From assembly GCA_000526435.1 (NCBI GenBank), contig JAGB01000001.1:62001-126000 (forward strand): a stretch of DNA of 64,000 bases, read 5' to 3'. The position numbers and the translations under genes were made by a program. Under the pieces are notes generated by a model, which searched no databases, was not told the origin of the DNA, and saw only the letters and a list, made by a program, of their open reading frames with translations. Below are positions 44,098 through 52,813 of the stretch, piece by piece; position 1 is the stretch's first letter; each line of letters opens with the position of its first letter. Origin of the DNA: Caldicoprobacter oshimai DSM 21659. Lineage in GTDB: Bacteria; Bacillota; Clostridia; Caldicoprobacterales; Caldicoprobacteraceae.

Positions 44098-45169
44098 AAG
44101 AGGAGTGGTAAAGGAAATAGTGGAGCGAAATGAAAACGGTACAACCGTTGTCAAGCTTGAGGTTGATCATCCATCCAAGCTAGCAATAGTATACGTGCCA
44201 TTAACTGGAGCGGTTGACATAGGAGATGAGGTACTGGTCAACACCACCGCATGCAGCCTGGGCCTGGGCACAGGGGGTTATCACTTTGTGGTGTGCAACC
44301 TCAATGTGAAGGATAACGCTTTTGTCAGTAGAGGTCACGGCATGAAGCTAAAATATACTCCTCTTCAGATGCAGCTTCTGTTGTCCGAGGAGGAGGAAAG
44401 CCCACATCATGCCTATTACAACCAGCCGGTTGATTTTCGTGGCAAGCTGGTGTATGTTGGGGAACTTCACAGCATGTTGTCCCCGCTGTGCGCATACCTG
44501 AAGTACTTTTCTGGTGGTAGCATATCTATTGCGTATATAATGACAGATCACGGGGCGCTGCCCATAAGCTTCAGCCGAAACGTCGACCTGCTCAAAAAGA
44601 AAGGGTTACTGGATGTTAGCGTCACCTCGGGCAATGCCTTTGGCGGGGACTATGAGTGCGTAAACATATACACTGCTTTGAAGGCTGCCCTCAACGTGGC
44701 CAACTGCGACGTGGCTGTTGTGGCCATGGGGCCTGGCATACTGGGGACTGGCACCACATTTGGGTTCAGCGGTCTGGAGCTGGGGCTATATGTCAACCTG
44801 GTGGCGGCCTTGGGAGGGCATGTGGTGTACATACCGCGGGTGGGGTTTGGCGATGCTAGAGAAAGGCATGTTGGAATAAGCCACCATTCTCTGACGGTGC
44901 TCAGGGACATTATCCAATACCCTCTTCCCCTTGTGTTGCCTTTGATGGATAAATCAAGGCAAAGAAGAGTTGTAAAGCAGCTTAAAAGCAACGGGCTGCT
45001 CGCCAAGTACAGAACGATTTTTCTAAGCGGCAGGGATATAAGAAGAGCTTTGGAGCATTATGGCCTTGTTCCCACCACTATGGGTAGGGGCATCGATGAG
45101 GAGCCCTATTTTTTTTATACCCTGGGAGCAGCGGCGCGCTATGGTTTGGTGGAGGTTCTAAAAAGATGA
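44069..45169 (+). CDS. DUF3866 family protein
   Basis: The 366-residue product matches the DUF3866 family of unknown function. Visible patterns are VNTTACSLGLGTGGYHFVVCNL, HGMKLKYTPLQMQLL and an AMGPGILGTGTTFGFSGLELG stretch near residue 225. No membrane segment or known catalytic motif is apparent. It overlaps the upstream transferase by 29 bases (ATG 44069), which implies coupled translation within the envelope cluster. Confidence 0.8.
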   Translation: MGIQAWIELKRGVVKEIVERNENGTTVVKLEVDHPSKLAIVYVPLTGAVDIGDEVLVNTTACSLGLGTGGYHFVVCNLNVKDNAFVSRGHGMKLKYTPLQMQLLLSEEEESPHHAYYNQPVDFRGKLVYVGELHSMLSPLCAYLKYFSGGSISIAYIMTDHGALPISFSRNVDLLKKKGLLDVSVTSGNAFGGDYECVNIYTALKAALNVANCDVAVVAMGPGILGTGTTFGFSGLELGLYVNLVAALGGHVVYIPRVGFGDARERHVGISHHSLTVLRDIIQYPLPLVLPLMDKSRQRRVVKQLKSNGLLAKYRTIFLSGRDIRRALEHYGLVPTTMGRGIDEEPYFFYTLGAAARYGLVEVLKR

Positions 45170-45267
45170 CAATCATAGTAAGTAAAGGACAGGTTATAAA
45201 TTCCCCTTGAGGTTCATAGTTATCAAGTAGGACAAATATTATAAAAAGCCTTGGGGGGATACCTCCA

Positions 45268-45942
45268 TTGAACGCTTTGAAGATAAAAACAAATGTAATG
45301 CTTCATATAAGGGAAAACATAGCCCTTTACCTGCTTGTGGTGTTTGTCTTTATCACTGGAGTGGCTGCCGGAGGATTTACGGTCAGTTCCATCAGCGCTG
45401 AGCAGCGGCTGTACCTGGCCGATTACCTGCAGGGGTATTCGTACATTCTTGGCAATCAGCCTCATGTGGATAGGTCGACGATATTCATAAAGGCTGTATT
45501 GCACAACCTCCAGACTGCTTTTTTCATTTGGTTGTTTGGGCTGACTTATTTAAGCGCCCCTTTAGTGCTGATAACGGTGGGGGCCAGAGGGTTTTTTCTG
45601 GGCTTTACTGTGGCTTTTTTGATTGACTATTATGCCCTAAACGGATTGTTCATGGTGCTGACGTGCATTTTGCCACAGTCGTTTATCCATATACCTTGCC
45701 TTATGGTTATGGGCGTATTGGCACTGCAATTTGGAATAGAGAGGTTCAGAATAAGGAAGTTGCCCCACTTAAAGCACATGAGGTTGCGGAGAATAGCGCC
45801 TTACACCTTCAAGTTTGTGCTTATCATCATTGCTTTTTTTGTGAGCAGCATGTTTGAGGCTTTTGTGGTGCCCCTGGTCTTCAAATTTTTGTTTGCCAAT
45901 ATGTTGAAAGTGAAGGATTTTATAACCTTTTTACCGAAATAG
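45268..45942 (+). CDS. spoIIM: Stage II sporulation protein M
   Basis: The 224-residue product has four to five membrane segments and the SpoIIM pattern (IALYLLVVFVFITGVAAGG, FFIWLFGLTYLSAPLVLITVGARGFFLGFTVAFLI, ILPQSFIHIPCLM). It helps the DMP peptidoglycan hydrolase complex during septal thinning and engulfment. The start is TTG 45268 with GGGGGG upstream. Confidence 0.9.
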   Translation: MNALKIKTNVMLHIRENIALYLLVVFVFITGVAAGGFTVSSISAEQRLYLADYLQGYSYILGNQPHVDRSTIFIKAVLHNLQTAFFIWLFGLTYLSAPLVLITVGARGFFLGFTVAFLIDYYALNGLFMVLTCILPQSFIHIPCLMVMGVLALQFGIERFRIRKLPHLKHMRLRRIAPYTFKFVLIIIAFFVSSMFEAFVVPLVFKFLFANMLKVKDFITFLPK

Positions 45943-46046
45943 ATAAAATAGTACTCAACCAGCCGACATAAGAAGCATTGATGGGTATCATAATATTCGA
46001 CATGGCAGCATTGGAACCAAATAGATGATATTGAGAGGTGAGATGT

Positions 46047-46850
46047 GTGTACAAAAACGCCGCCGAGTTCATTCAAAAGAGGATTGGTGTACGGCCTACG
46101 GTGGGGTTGATACTGGGGTCGGGTCTGGGAGATGTGGTCGATACCATAGAGGATCCTATCTTTATCGATTATAAGGACATACCCGGCTTTCCAAAGACGA
46201 CTGTGCCGGGTCACAAAGGCCGATTTGCGGTTGGACGATGTCAGGGAAAAGAGATAATAGCGGCCCAAGGGCGGTTTCATTATTACGAGGGCTATGATAT
46301 GGAACAGGTGGTTTTGCCGGTCCGCACCATGAAGATTCTGGGGGTACAGACGCTTATTATTACCAATTCCGCAGGAGGAATAAACCCCGATTTTTCGCCC
46401 GGCGATCTGATGGTCATAAGGGACCACATAAACATGTCGGGCGTCAATCCATTGAGGGGGAGAAATATGGATGACCTTGGCCCGCGATTTCCGGATATGA
46501 CCTATGCTTATGACCCGGACTTGAGGCGCCTTGTTATGGATACTGCAAAGGAGATGGGGCTGAAAGTCAGGGAAGGGGTTTATGCCATGATGCCAGGCCC
46601 TAGCTATGAGACCCCGGCTGAGATACGCATGCTGCAGAGGCTGGGCGCCGATGCGGTTGGTATGTCCACTGTACCCGAGGTCATAGCCGCTGTCCATGCC
46701 GGCGTAAAGGTGGTGGGCATCTCATGCATCACCAACATGGCTGCAGGGCTATTGGACAAGCCTTTAACCCATGAAGAGGTCATTGAGACGGCCGGGCAGG
46801 CGGCCAGGGATTTTGCCAGGCTCTTGCTGGGTTTTATTGCGAAAATGTGA
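46047..46850 (+). CDS. Purine nucleoside phosphorylase
   Basis: The 267-residue product is a trimeric-type PNP: VGLILGSGLGDVVD, PGHKGRF, GRFHYYEGYDMEQV, TNSAGGINPDFSPGDLM and PSYETPAEIRML, with SCITNMAAGL near the end. It splits purine nucleosides with phosphate. GTG 46047 lies six bases after GAGAGGTGA; GTG 46038 is in frame but overlaps that site. Confidence 0.93.
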   Translation: MYKNAAEFIQKRIGVRPTVGLILGSGLGDVVDTIEDPIFIDYKDIPGFPKTTVPGHKGRFAVGRCQGKEIIAAQGRFHYYEGYDMEQVVLPVRTMKILGVQTLIITNSAGGINPDFSPGDLMVIRDHINMSGVNPLRGRNMDDLGPRFPDMTYAYDPDLRRLVMDTAKEMGLKVREGVYAMMPGPSYETPAEIRMLQRLGADAVGMSTVPEVIAAVHAGVKVVGISCITNMAAGLLDKPLTHEEVIETAGQAARDFARLLLGFIAKM

Positions 46851-46931
46851 CTGCTGTAATCTATTAATGCATGTTAATGCAACAGTTTCGCTGAAACAGA
46901 TATAAGCCGATTTGACGGGCGCTTTTTGATG

Positions 46932-46962
46932 TGCATAACCCTTCTATTCGATGGAAAACCTA
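46932..46962 (+). promoter_or_regulatory. Sigma-F-type promoter of dacF
   Basis: TGCATA (46932-46937), 15 bases, then GGAAAACCTA (46953-46962) match the Bacillus sigma-F consensus WGCATA-N15-GGnRAnAMTW with one mismatch. In Bacillus dacF is a sigma-F target in the forespore. Confidence 0.65.
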
Positions 46963-46993
46963 ATCCTAGATGATGATTATAGGAGGGATCACA

Positions 46994-48181
46994 TTGAGCA
47001 CATTAAAAAGCGCTATTCTTTGCTGGTTGTTAACAATACTTTTTGTTATAATGCCATTCGGGGTGGCTGCAGCTGCACAACCGGTGACTGAGCTCCCCTT
47101 TGCTATACAGTCCAAAGCGGCACTACTTATGGATTATGAGACGGGTACCGTGCTGTATGAAAAAAACGCCCACGAGAAGCGTCCCATGGCCAGCATAACC
47201 AAAATTATGACCCTTCTGTTGGCCATGGAAGCCATTGAGGACGGCAGGCTAAAGCTGGATGATCCCGTACATGTCAGCGAATATGCAGCCAGCATGGGCG
47301 GATCTACCGTATTTTTGGCTCCGGGCGAGACATTTCCGGTATCCACCATCCTGGAAAGCATAATAGTAGCATCGGCCAACGATGGTAGCGTTGCTCTGGC
47401 TGAAAAGATATATGGCAGCCACGAGCTGTTCGTACAGAAGATGAACGAACGGGCCCAGCAATTGGGAATGAAAAACACCCATTTTGTCAACTGTACCGGC
47501 CTGCCTGCAGAAAACCATTATACCACCGCATATGACGTTGCTCTGATGAGCAGGGAACTGTTGAAGCACCCCCTGTTTTTCAAGTGGAGTACAATCTGGC
47601 TGGATTACATGAGGGACGGCCAGACCATGCTGGTCAACACCAACAAGCTGATCAGGTTTTATGAAGGCTGTGACGGCGTGAAGACGGGCTATACTGAAGA
47701 GGCCGGGCACTGCATTTCGGCCACTGCAAAGCGTGGGAACTTGAGGCTTATAGCTGTTATACTGGGGGCACCCACATCTCAGGTCAGGTTCAGTGAAGCC
47801 AGCAAGCTTTTAGATTACGGCTTTGCGAATTACGAGTCGGTCCGAGTCGTAAAGAAAGGCCAGATAGTTCAAAATGAGGTGCCTGTAACAGGAGGGAAAA
47901 CCAGCAAGATAATGGGGCTGGCAGCCGATAACCTGTCGCTGTTGCTCAGCAAGGGCGATTCAAAGGAGTTTACGAAGGACGTACAGATTTCGGCTCCCTT
48001 AAGGGCTCCCATCAATCAGGGACAAAAGATAGGGGTACTGACGGTGAAGAGGGACGGCAAAGAGGTTGGAAAAGTGGACATCGTGGCAGGAGAATCGGTG
48101 GAGGTTGCCGGCGTGTTTGATTATTTCAGCAGGATATTTAACAACTGGCTTAAGAGATCGACAAACGGAAAAAACAGGTGA
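46994..48181 (+). CDS. dacF: D-alanyl-D-alanine carboxypeptidase DacF
   Basis: The 395-residue product has a signal peptide (TLKSAILCWLLTILFVIMPFGVAAAA) and the penicillin-binding motifs SxxK in PMASITKIM, SxN in VASANDGS and KTG in GVKTGYTEEAGH. A C-terminal beta-rich domain and a membrane anchor follow. It trims the stem peptide of peptidoglycan, probably of the spore cortex. TTG 46994 follows TAGGAGGG by six bases; ATG 46970 is in frame but lies before that site. Confidence 0.94.
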   Translation: MSTLKSAILCWLLTILFVIMPFGVAAAAQPVTELPFAIQSKAALLMDYETGTVLYEKNAHEKRPMASITKIMTLLLAMEAIEDGRLKLDDPVHVSEYAASMGGSTVFLAPGETFPVSTILESIIVASANDGSVALAEKIYGSHELFVQKMNERAQQLGMKNTHFVNCTGLPAENHYTTAYDVALMSRELLKHPLFFKWSTIWLDYMRDGQTMLVNTNKLIRFYEGCDGVKTGYTEEAGHCISATAKRGNLRLIAVILGAPTSQVRFSEASKLLDYGFANYESVRVVKKGQIVQNEVPVTGGKTSKIMGLAADNLSLLLSKGDSKEFTKDVQISAPLRAPINQGQKIGVLTVKRDGKEVGKVDIVAGESVEVAGVFDYFSRIFNNWLKRSTNGKNR

Positions 48182-48251
48182 TGCCCCAGCTGGCCTATTG
48201 ACAGTTAGATTTTACTTGAAAATTGCTGGCATAATGCCGCTGGTAGATTGA

Positions 48252-48296
48252 AATGGATCGGCAAAGATATATAAACGCCGGTCCATTTTTTATTTG
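48252..48296 (+). terminator. Rho-independent terminator after dacF
   Basis: AATGGATCGGC (48252-48262) pairs with GCCGGTCCATT (48277-48287), one G-U pair, with a 14-base loop, followed by TTTTATTT. The rest of the 252-base gap to the next gene shows no clear promoter. Confidence 0.85.
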
Positions 48297-48433
48297 ATTT
48301 AAAAAGAAAAAATCCAGCTGAAAGGGTTTCATAATGGCGCCTAATAATGTACAATAAAGTCATGAAATATTTGTCCATATGCTTTTTTGACTGCGGGACA
48401 ACCATTATGTGAGGGAACGGAGGGTTGTCTGAA

Positions 48434-49069
48434 TTGTACATGAACTGGATTGACGTACTTTTAAGCCTGCCGGCTGTGTTTTTGGCCATATCCTTCCATG
48501 AGTTTGCCCATGCCCTTACAGCCTATTGGCTGGGGGACCCCACTCCTAAAAATCAGGGGAGGCTTACCCTCTATCCTCTAGCCCATGTGGATTGGCTGGG
48601 TCTAATATTATTTGCTCTATTCAGGTTTGGCTGGGCCAAGCCGGTACAGGTCAATCCTGCAAACTTCAAAGACCGAAAGTGGGGCAGCATCATCGTGTCT
48701 TTTTCGGGGCCGCTGGCCAATATGCTGCTGTCTCTTGTCGCCCTGGTAATTTTGGTGGCAGCAAAGCTGTCTATTTCCTCCTACAGAGGCATTCTGTTGG
48801 GAATTATTGACCGTGTAGTGCAGCTGAATATAATATTTGCCATTTTGAATTTAATACCCATACCCCCTTTTGACGGGTATCACATTATAAAAGGGCTATT
48901 TTATCGCAGGAATGTCAGGTTTTTCTGGAATTATGAGTACTACGGCATGTTCATACTGTTTGCTTTTGTATTGCTGGGGGGGTTTAATCTAATTGTGCGC
49001 ATTCCTGCCCAATACATTTACCAGCAATTGATGTATCTGCAAAGCTTTTTGCTTTCTTTATTGCAATAA
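48434..49069 (+). CDS. Site-2 protease (M50) family protein
   Basis: The 211-residue membrane metalloprotease has HEFAHAL (HExxH) in the first membrane helix and NLIPIPPFDGYHI with the third metal-ligand Asp near residue 140. It resembles the compact YwhC-type members rather than SpoIVFB. It precedes scpA, a common order in Clostridia. TTG 48434 follows GGAGGG by nine bases; TTG 48425 and ATG 48440 are also in frame. Confidence 0.88.
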   Translation: MYMNWIDVLLSLPAVFLAISFHEFAHALTAYWLGDPTPKNQGRLTLYPLAHVDWLGLILFALFRFGWAKPVQVNPANFKDRKWGSIIVSFSGPLANMLLSLVALVILVAAKLSISSYRGILLGIIDRVVQLNIIFAILNLIPIPPFDGYHIIKGLFYRRNVRFFWNYEYYGMFILFAFVLLGGFNLIVRIPAQYIYQQLMYLQSFLLSLLQ

Positions 49070-49095
49070 ACGGTAAGGAAAGGGGTAATAAGGGT

Positions 49096-49839
49096 TTGGG
49101 TTATCAGGTAAAGCTTGAGGTTTTTGAAGGGCCGCTAGATCTTTTGCTGCACCTTATCTCCAAGGCCAAAATCAACATAGAGGACATATCGATATCCGAG
49201 ATAACCGCACAGTACATGGATTACCTCAACCAGATGCAGGCACTGGATATCGACATTGCAAGCGAATTCATGGTTATGGCTGCTACTTTGCTTCATATTA
49301 AGTCCTGCAAGCTGCTTCCCAAGCCTGCGCAGCAGTCAGAGGAGCAGGAGCCTGACCCACAGCAACAGTTGATTCAAAGGCTTAAGGAATACAAGAAGTA
49401 CAAAGACGCCGGTGAATGGCTGCGTGAAAGGTATATGGTGTATTCCAACATGTACAGCAAGCTGCCAGAAGAGGTGGTAGATACAGGCGAGGATATAAAG
49501 TTCTCAAATGTAACCAAGCAGGACATTGCACAGGCCATGATGGACCTGCTGAAGAGGAAGAATGCGTCTCAGCAGGCCCAACCTGTTGTCCGTAACATTA
49601 AGCCTGAGACCATATCGCTTCAGGACAGAATAAGGCAGCTGACGGCCGTACTGGTAAGGCGTGGAAAGGTGCTGTTTTCCCAGCTGGTCAGCAAGAAGTT
49701 TTCCAGGCTGTATATTATCGTGACCTTTTTGGCGCTGCTGGAGATGATAAACAGGGGATGGATCAAGGTACAACAATCCAGGCCATTTTCTGATATACTC
49801 ATTCAAAGGAAGGGATTGGGATGGAAGAACAACAGATGA
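49096..49839 (+). CDS. scpA: Segregation and condensation protein A
   Basis: The 247-residue kleisin has VKLEVFEGPLDLLLHLISKAKINIEDISISEITAQY at the N-terminus and the C-terminal winged-helix part VTFLALLEMINRGWIKVQQ. It joins SMC and ScpB into the chromosome-organising complex. The start is TTG 49096, with AAGGG close by. It overlaps scpB by 19 bases. Confidence 0.95.
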   Translation: MGYQVKLEVFEGPLDLLLHLISKAKINIEDISISEITAQYMDYLNQMQALDIDIASEFMVMAATLLHIKSCKLLPKPAQQSEEQEPDPQQQLIQRLKEYKKYKDAGEWLRERYMVYSNMYSKLPEEVVDTGEDIKFSNVTKQDIAQAMMDLLKRKNASQQAQPVVRNIKPETISLQDRIRQLTAVLVRRGKVLFSQLVSKKFSRLYIIVTFLALLEMINRGWIKVQQSRPFSDILIQRKGLGWKNNR

Positions 49840-50342
49840 TGGCTGTGGCAGAAGCAATTCTGTTCATTGCAGGGGATCCCGTACCTGTAAGGAGCATTGC
49901 CGAGGTACTGGACATAGACGTCGATACCGCCGAGCGGCTGATGGAGAAGATGGCGGAAGCCTACGCTTCGCAGCATCGGGGATTGCAGCTCATAAGGATC
50001 AACGATGCATATCAACTGGTTACCCGACCTGAGTACGGTGAGTATATTCGCAGGTTTACCGGTGCGACCAAGGAGCAGTCGCTTTCCAGGGCATGCCTTG
50101 AAACGCTGGCCATCATCGCCTACAACCAGCCTGTGACAAAAGCGGATATCGAACAGTTGAGGGGGGTAAAGTGCGACCATGCCATTGCGGTGCTGCTGGA
50201 GAAAAATCTGATCCGCGAGGTGGGGAGGCTTGACGCACCGGGGAAACCCAAGCTGTACGGGACCACAGAGCTGTTTTTGAAAAGCTTTGGGCTGTCGAGC
50301 ATCGATGACTTACCGCCTCTCAAGCCGCAGCAGGCCACATGA
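49821..50342 (+). CDS. scpB: Segregation and condensation protein B
   Basis: The 173-residue product has two winged-helix domains: VAEAILFIAGDPVPVRSIAEVLDI and LETLAIIAYNQPVTKADIEQLRGV. It partners ScpA in the SMC complex. The C-terminus ends in GKPKLYGTTELFLKSFGL, typical of ScpB. Confidence 0.95.
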   Translation: MEEQQMMAVAEAILFIAGDPVPVRSIAEVLDIDVDTAERLMEKMAEAYASQHRGLQLIRINDAYQLVTRPEYGEYIRRFTGATKEQSLSRACLETLAIIAYNQPVTKADIEQLRGVKCDHAIAVLLEKNLIREVGRLDAPGKPKLYGTTELFLKSFGLSSIDDLPPLKPQQAT

Positions 50343-50396
50343 CCTTATTCCTTGCCCCGTGTATTTTTTTTATGAAGCGTGAAAAACTAGAAAAAA

Positions 50397-51041
50397 GTGC
50401 ATGGGGTGCAGGTGGCTGTGGCTTTATACGTTTGGATAATTTTGGCTGTATTGGCTCTGTTTATTTTGGTCAGCATGGTCACGGTACATATAGAGATAAG
50501 TGTAAGGGTAAAAAACGGGCGGAGCAGATCGTTTATAGTTGTACGAGCTTTAGGTGGTCTTGTACGCAGGAAGCTGGCCTTTGCGATGAAAGCCGATGCT
50601 GAGCATCCGCTTTTTTTGGATATACGGAAACTATCTACTCATGATGAAACAGACATATCTCCCCAGGAAATCATAGACCTCATAAAAAAAGGCTTGAGGG
50701 CTGTACAGCAAAACGCCAAGTACCTTAAACATATTAAGGATAAGGTGCGGGTGGAGGATTTTGGGGTGACGGCCAGGCTGGGTACCGGCGATGCCGCCCA
50801 TACGGCGCTGCTGTGCGGCAGCCTTCTCTCGCTCCTGCACATAGCGCTTTTTCATCTGCAAAACAAATATTATCTCGAAAAAAAGAGAGTCAATGTCACA
50901 CCGGTGTTTGACAGGGAGGATTTTGAGCTGCACTTCGATTGCATAATAGCCCTTAAATTGAGATATATTATAATTGCTGGAATGCAAAAAACAGCTGAAA
51001 AAATAAAGGGCGGTGAAAAAATTGTCAGGGCATCCAATTGA
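50397..51041 (+). CDS. DUF2953 domain protein
   Basis: The 214-residue product has an N-terminal membrane helix (VALYVWIILAVLALFILVSM) and the DUF2953 region ending ITRLGTGDAAHTALLCGSL-type and NVTPVFDREDFELHFDCIIALKLRYIII. The family is of unknown function and commonly sits next to the gerW/ytfJ gene. GTG 50397 is used, with GTG 50406 or 50412 also possible. It overlaps gerW by 20 bases. Confidence 0.85.
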   Translation: MHGVQVAVALYVWIILAVLALFILVSMVTVHIEISVRVKNGRSRSFIVVRALGGLVRRKLAFAMKADAEHPLFLDIRKLSTHDETDISPQEIIDLIKKGLRAVQQNAKYLKHIKDKVRVEDFGVTARLGTGDAAHTALLCGSLLSLLHIALFHLQNKYYLEKKRVNVTPVFDREDFELHFDCIIALKLRYIIIAGMQKTAEKIKGGEKIVRASN

Positions 51042-51471
51042 AAACATCATGAAGACCACCATGGAAAACATCAAGGAGATGATAGATGTAAATACCATTG
51101 TGGGTGATGCTGTAGAGACGGCAGATGGCAATGTCATCATACCGATATCCAAGGTTTCCTTCGGCTTTGTGGCAGGCGGTGGAGAATACAAGGATGGAGG
51201 CAAAGAACAAAAGCAGGGCAGGGGTGGTGGAGAGGGCGAGCCTTCGGCATCCATTCCTTTTGCAGGTGGTACTGGAGCGGGCGTGTCGGTCAACCCGGTG
51301 GCGTTTTTGGTGGTGGGAGGCGGTAAAGTCAAACTGTTACCAGTCCGTTTCCGTACTTCCGCTGACCGCATTATTGAGATGATCCCCCAGCTGCTGGAAG
51401 ACATACAAAACCTGGTTGGTCCAAAAAAAGAAAACGCGCAGAATACCCCTACACAGCAAAATGTGCAATAG
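51022..51471 (+). CDS. ytfJ: GerW family sporulation protein (YtfJ)
   Basis: The 149-residue product starts SGHPIENIMKTTMENIKEMIDVNTIVGDAV, the YtfJ/GerW N-terminus, then ISKVSFGFVAGGGE and VNPVAFLVVGGGKVKLLPV. In Bacillus GerW takes part in spore germination with L-alanine. TTG 51022 has AAAGGGCGG about nine bases before; GTG 51013 is in frame. Its last base overlaps the terminator stem. Confidence 0.93.
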   Translation: MSGHPIENIMKTTMENIKEMIDVNTIVGDAVETADGNVIIPISKVSFGFVAGGGEYKDGGKEQKQGRGGGEGEPSASIPFAGGTGAGVSVNPVAFLVVGGGKVKLLPVRFRTSADRIIEMIPQLLEDIQNLVGPKKENAQNTPTQQNVQ

Positions 51472-51496
51472 GCGGCCAAAAGCCGCCTTTATTTTA
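51470..51496 (+). terminator. Rho-independent terminator after the GerW gene
   Basis: AGGCGGC (51470-51476) pairs perfectly with GCCGCCT (51482-51488) around CAAAA and is followed by TTATTTTA; the first stem bases are part of the TAG stop. Confidence 0.85.
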
Positions 51497-51589
51497 TGCC
51501 CCCTTTGGTGTATACTATAACTTGTATTTCAAATAAGGAGAGGTAAACCGCGTCTTGATATACGTGCCTGTATTGAAAGGAGATGTCCT

Positions 51590-52312
51590 GTGCGCCTGCA
51601 AAAGTACATGGCTCACTGTGGAGTGGCTTCGCGCAGAAAATGCGAGGAAATGATAAAGCAGGGCCGGGTTACCGTTAATGGTCAAGTGGTGACTCAGCTT
51701 GGAGTAAAGGTGGACCCGCAAAAGGATGAAGTAAGGGTGGACGGCAAGGCCATTTCCCTGGAACAAAAACAGGTATACATCCTTCTCTACAAACCGCGGG
51801 GGTATGTGACCACGGTGAAAGATACCCACGAAAGGCCCACCGTTGTGTCGCTGGTGGGGAATCAGCCCGCCAGGGTGTATCCGGTAGGGAGGTTGGATTT
51901 TGACACCGAGGGGGTGCTACTTCTTACCAACGACGGGGAGCTGGCCAACAAGCTTATGCACCCGCGGTACGGCGTGGAAAAGGAGTATTATGCGGTGGTG
52001 GACGGCCGTCCTTCCAAATCACAAATTCAAGCGTTTATAGATGGGATTGACATAGGCGATGCTATCGCGCATGCCCATAAGGTAAGGTTGCTCTGGCAGA
52101 AGGGCAACAGTTCGGCATTCAAGGTGGTATTGAAGGAGGGGAGAAACAGGCAGATAAGGCGGATGTTTGAAGCCATCGGCTGCCCGGTTAAATTTTTAAG
52201 GAGGGAGCGACTGGGCAATCTGGTGCTGGGCGATTTAAAGCCCGGGCAATGGCGATACCTTGATGAGGGCGAGGTAATGCAACTTAAAAAGCTGACGGAG
52301 GCGGAAACATGA
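51590..52312 (+). CDS. rluB: Pseudouridine synthase RluB family
   Basis: The 240-residue product has an N-terminal S4 domain (MRLQKYMAHCGVASRRKCEEMIKQGRVTVNG) and the pseudouridine synthase core with catalytic Asp in VGRLDFDTEGVLLLTND, plus GRNRQIRRMFEAIG. It modifies uridines in 23S rRNA. GTG 51590 has AAAGGAGATG about seven bases upstream. Confidence 0.94.
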   Translation: MRLQKYMAHCGVASRRKCEEMIKQGRVTVNGQVVTQLGVKVDPQKDEVRVDGKAISLEQKQVYILLYKPRGYVTTVKDTHERPTVVSLVGNQPARVYPVGRLDFDTEGVLLLTNDGELANKLMHPRYGVEKEYYAVVDGRPSKSQIQAFIDGIDIGDAIAHAHKVRLLWQKGNSSAFKVVLKEGRNRQIRRMFEAIGCPVKFLRRERLGNLVLGDLKPGQWRYLDEGEVMQLKKLTEAET

Positions 52313-52716
52313 TAACCTTTAGGAAGATTGAGCCTCAAGACCTGGACAAGATATACTTAAATGAGGTTTTGCGGCCTTTGATTACCGTATCGAGCCAGGG
52401 CGAGAGGTTTGCTGTCGTGATTGAAGAAGATGGGGCCATAAAGGGAGGCGTAAGCGGCTACAGGCAGGGTGAAGACGCCTTTATGCAGCAAGTTGCGGTG
52501 CTGCCCGGCCTGGAGGAAGATTCTTTGCTTGACGGCCTGATCCGTTCGCTTGTGTACATACTCGAGAGGGATGGCGTTCAGAGGCTTTTTGCCATGGGCG
52601 ACGAAAACTGGCACTTCTACGAGAGGATAGGGTTTAAGCGCTTTGACAGCCCGGATTCGGATTACTGCCTAGTTTTGGATATCCCGTCTTTTTTTGAGCA
52701 AAAGACCTGCAGGTGA
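52309..52716 (+). CDS. GNAT family N-acetyltransferase-like protein
   Basis: The 135-residue product has the acetyltransferase fold: FAVVIEEDGAIKGGVSGY in beta strands, QVAVLPGLEEDSLLDGLIRSLVYIL as the acetyl-CoA-binding region (RxxGxG not clean) and ENWHFYERIGFKRFD as the C-terminal strand. Substrate unknown. It overlaps rluB by four bases. Confidence 0.78.
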   Translation: MITFRKIEPQDLDKIYLNEVLRPLITVSSQGERFAVVIEEDGAIKGGVSGYRQGEDAFMQQVAVLPGLEEDSLLDGLIRSLVYILERDGVQRLFAMGDENWHFYERIGFKRFDSPDSDYCLVLDIPSFFEQKTCR

Positions 52717-52738
52717 AATGGTTTGCAGCAATTTTTTC

Positions 52739-52767
52739 TATACAAAAGGGCGAGTTTTTGATATAAT
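52739..52767 (+). promoter_or_regulatory. Sigma-A promoter of speE
   Basis: TATACA (52739-52744) and TATAAT (52762-52767) with 17 bases between, and TGA before the -10 (extended -10). The -35 matches TTGACA at four of six positions. It is 47 bases before the speE start. Confidence 0.6.
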
Positions 52768-52813
52768 TCTATATCAAATTTATCAATATTAGAAAATCTG
52801 GGAGGCTGAAAGG

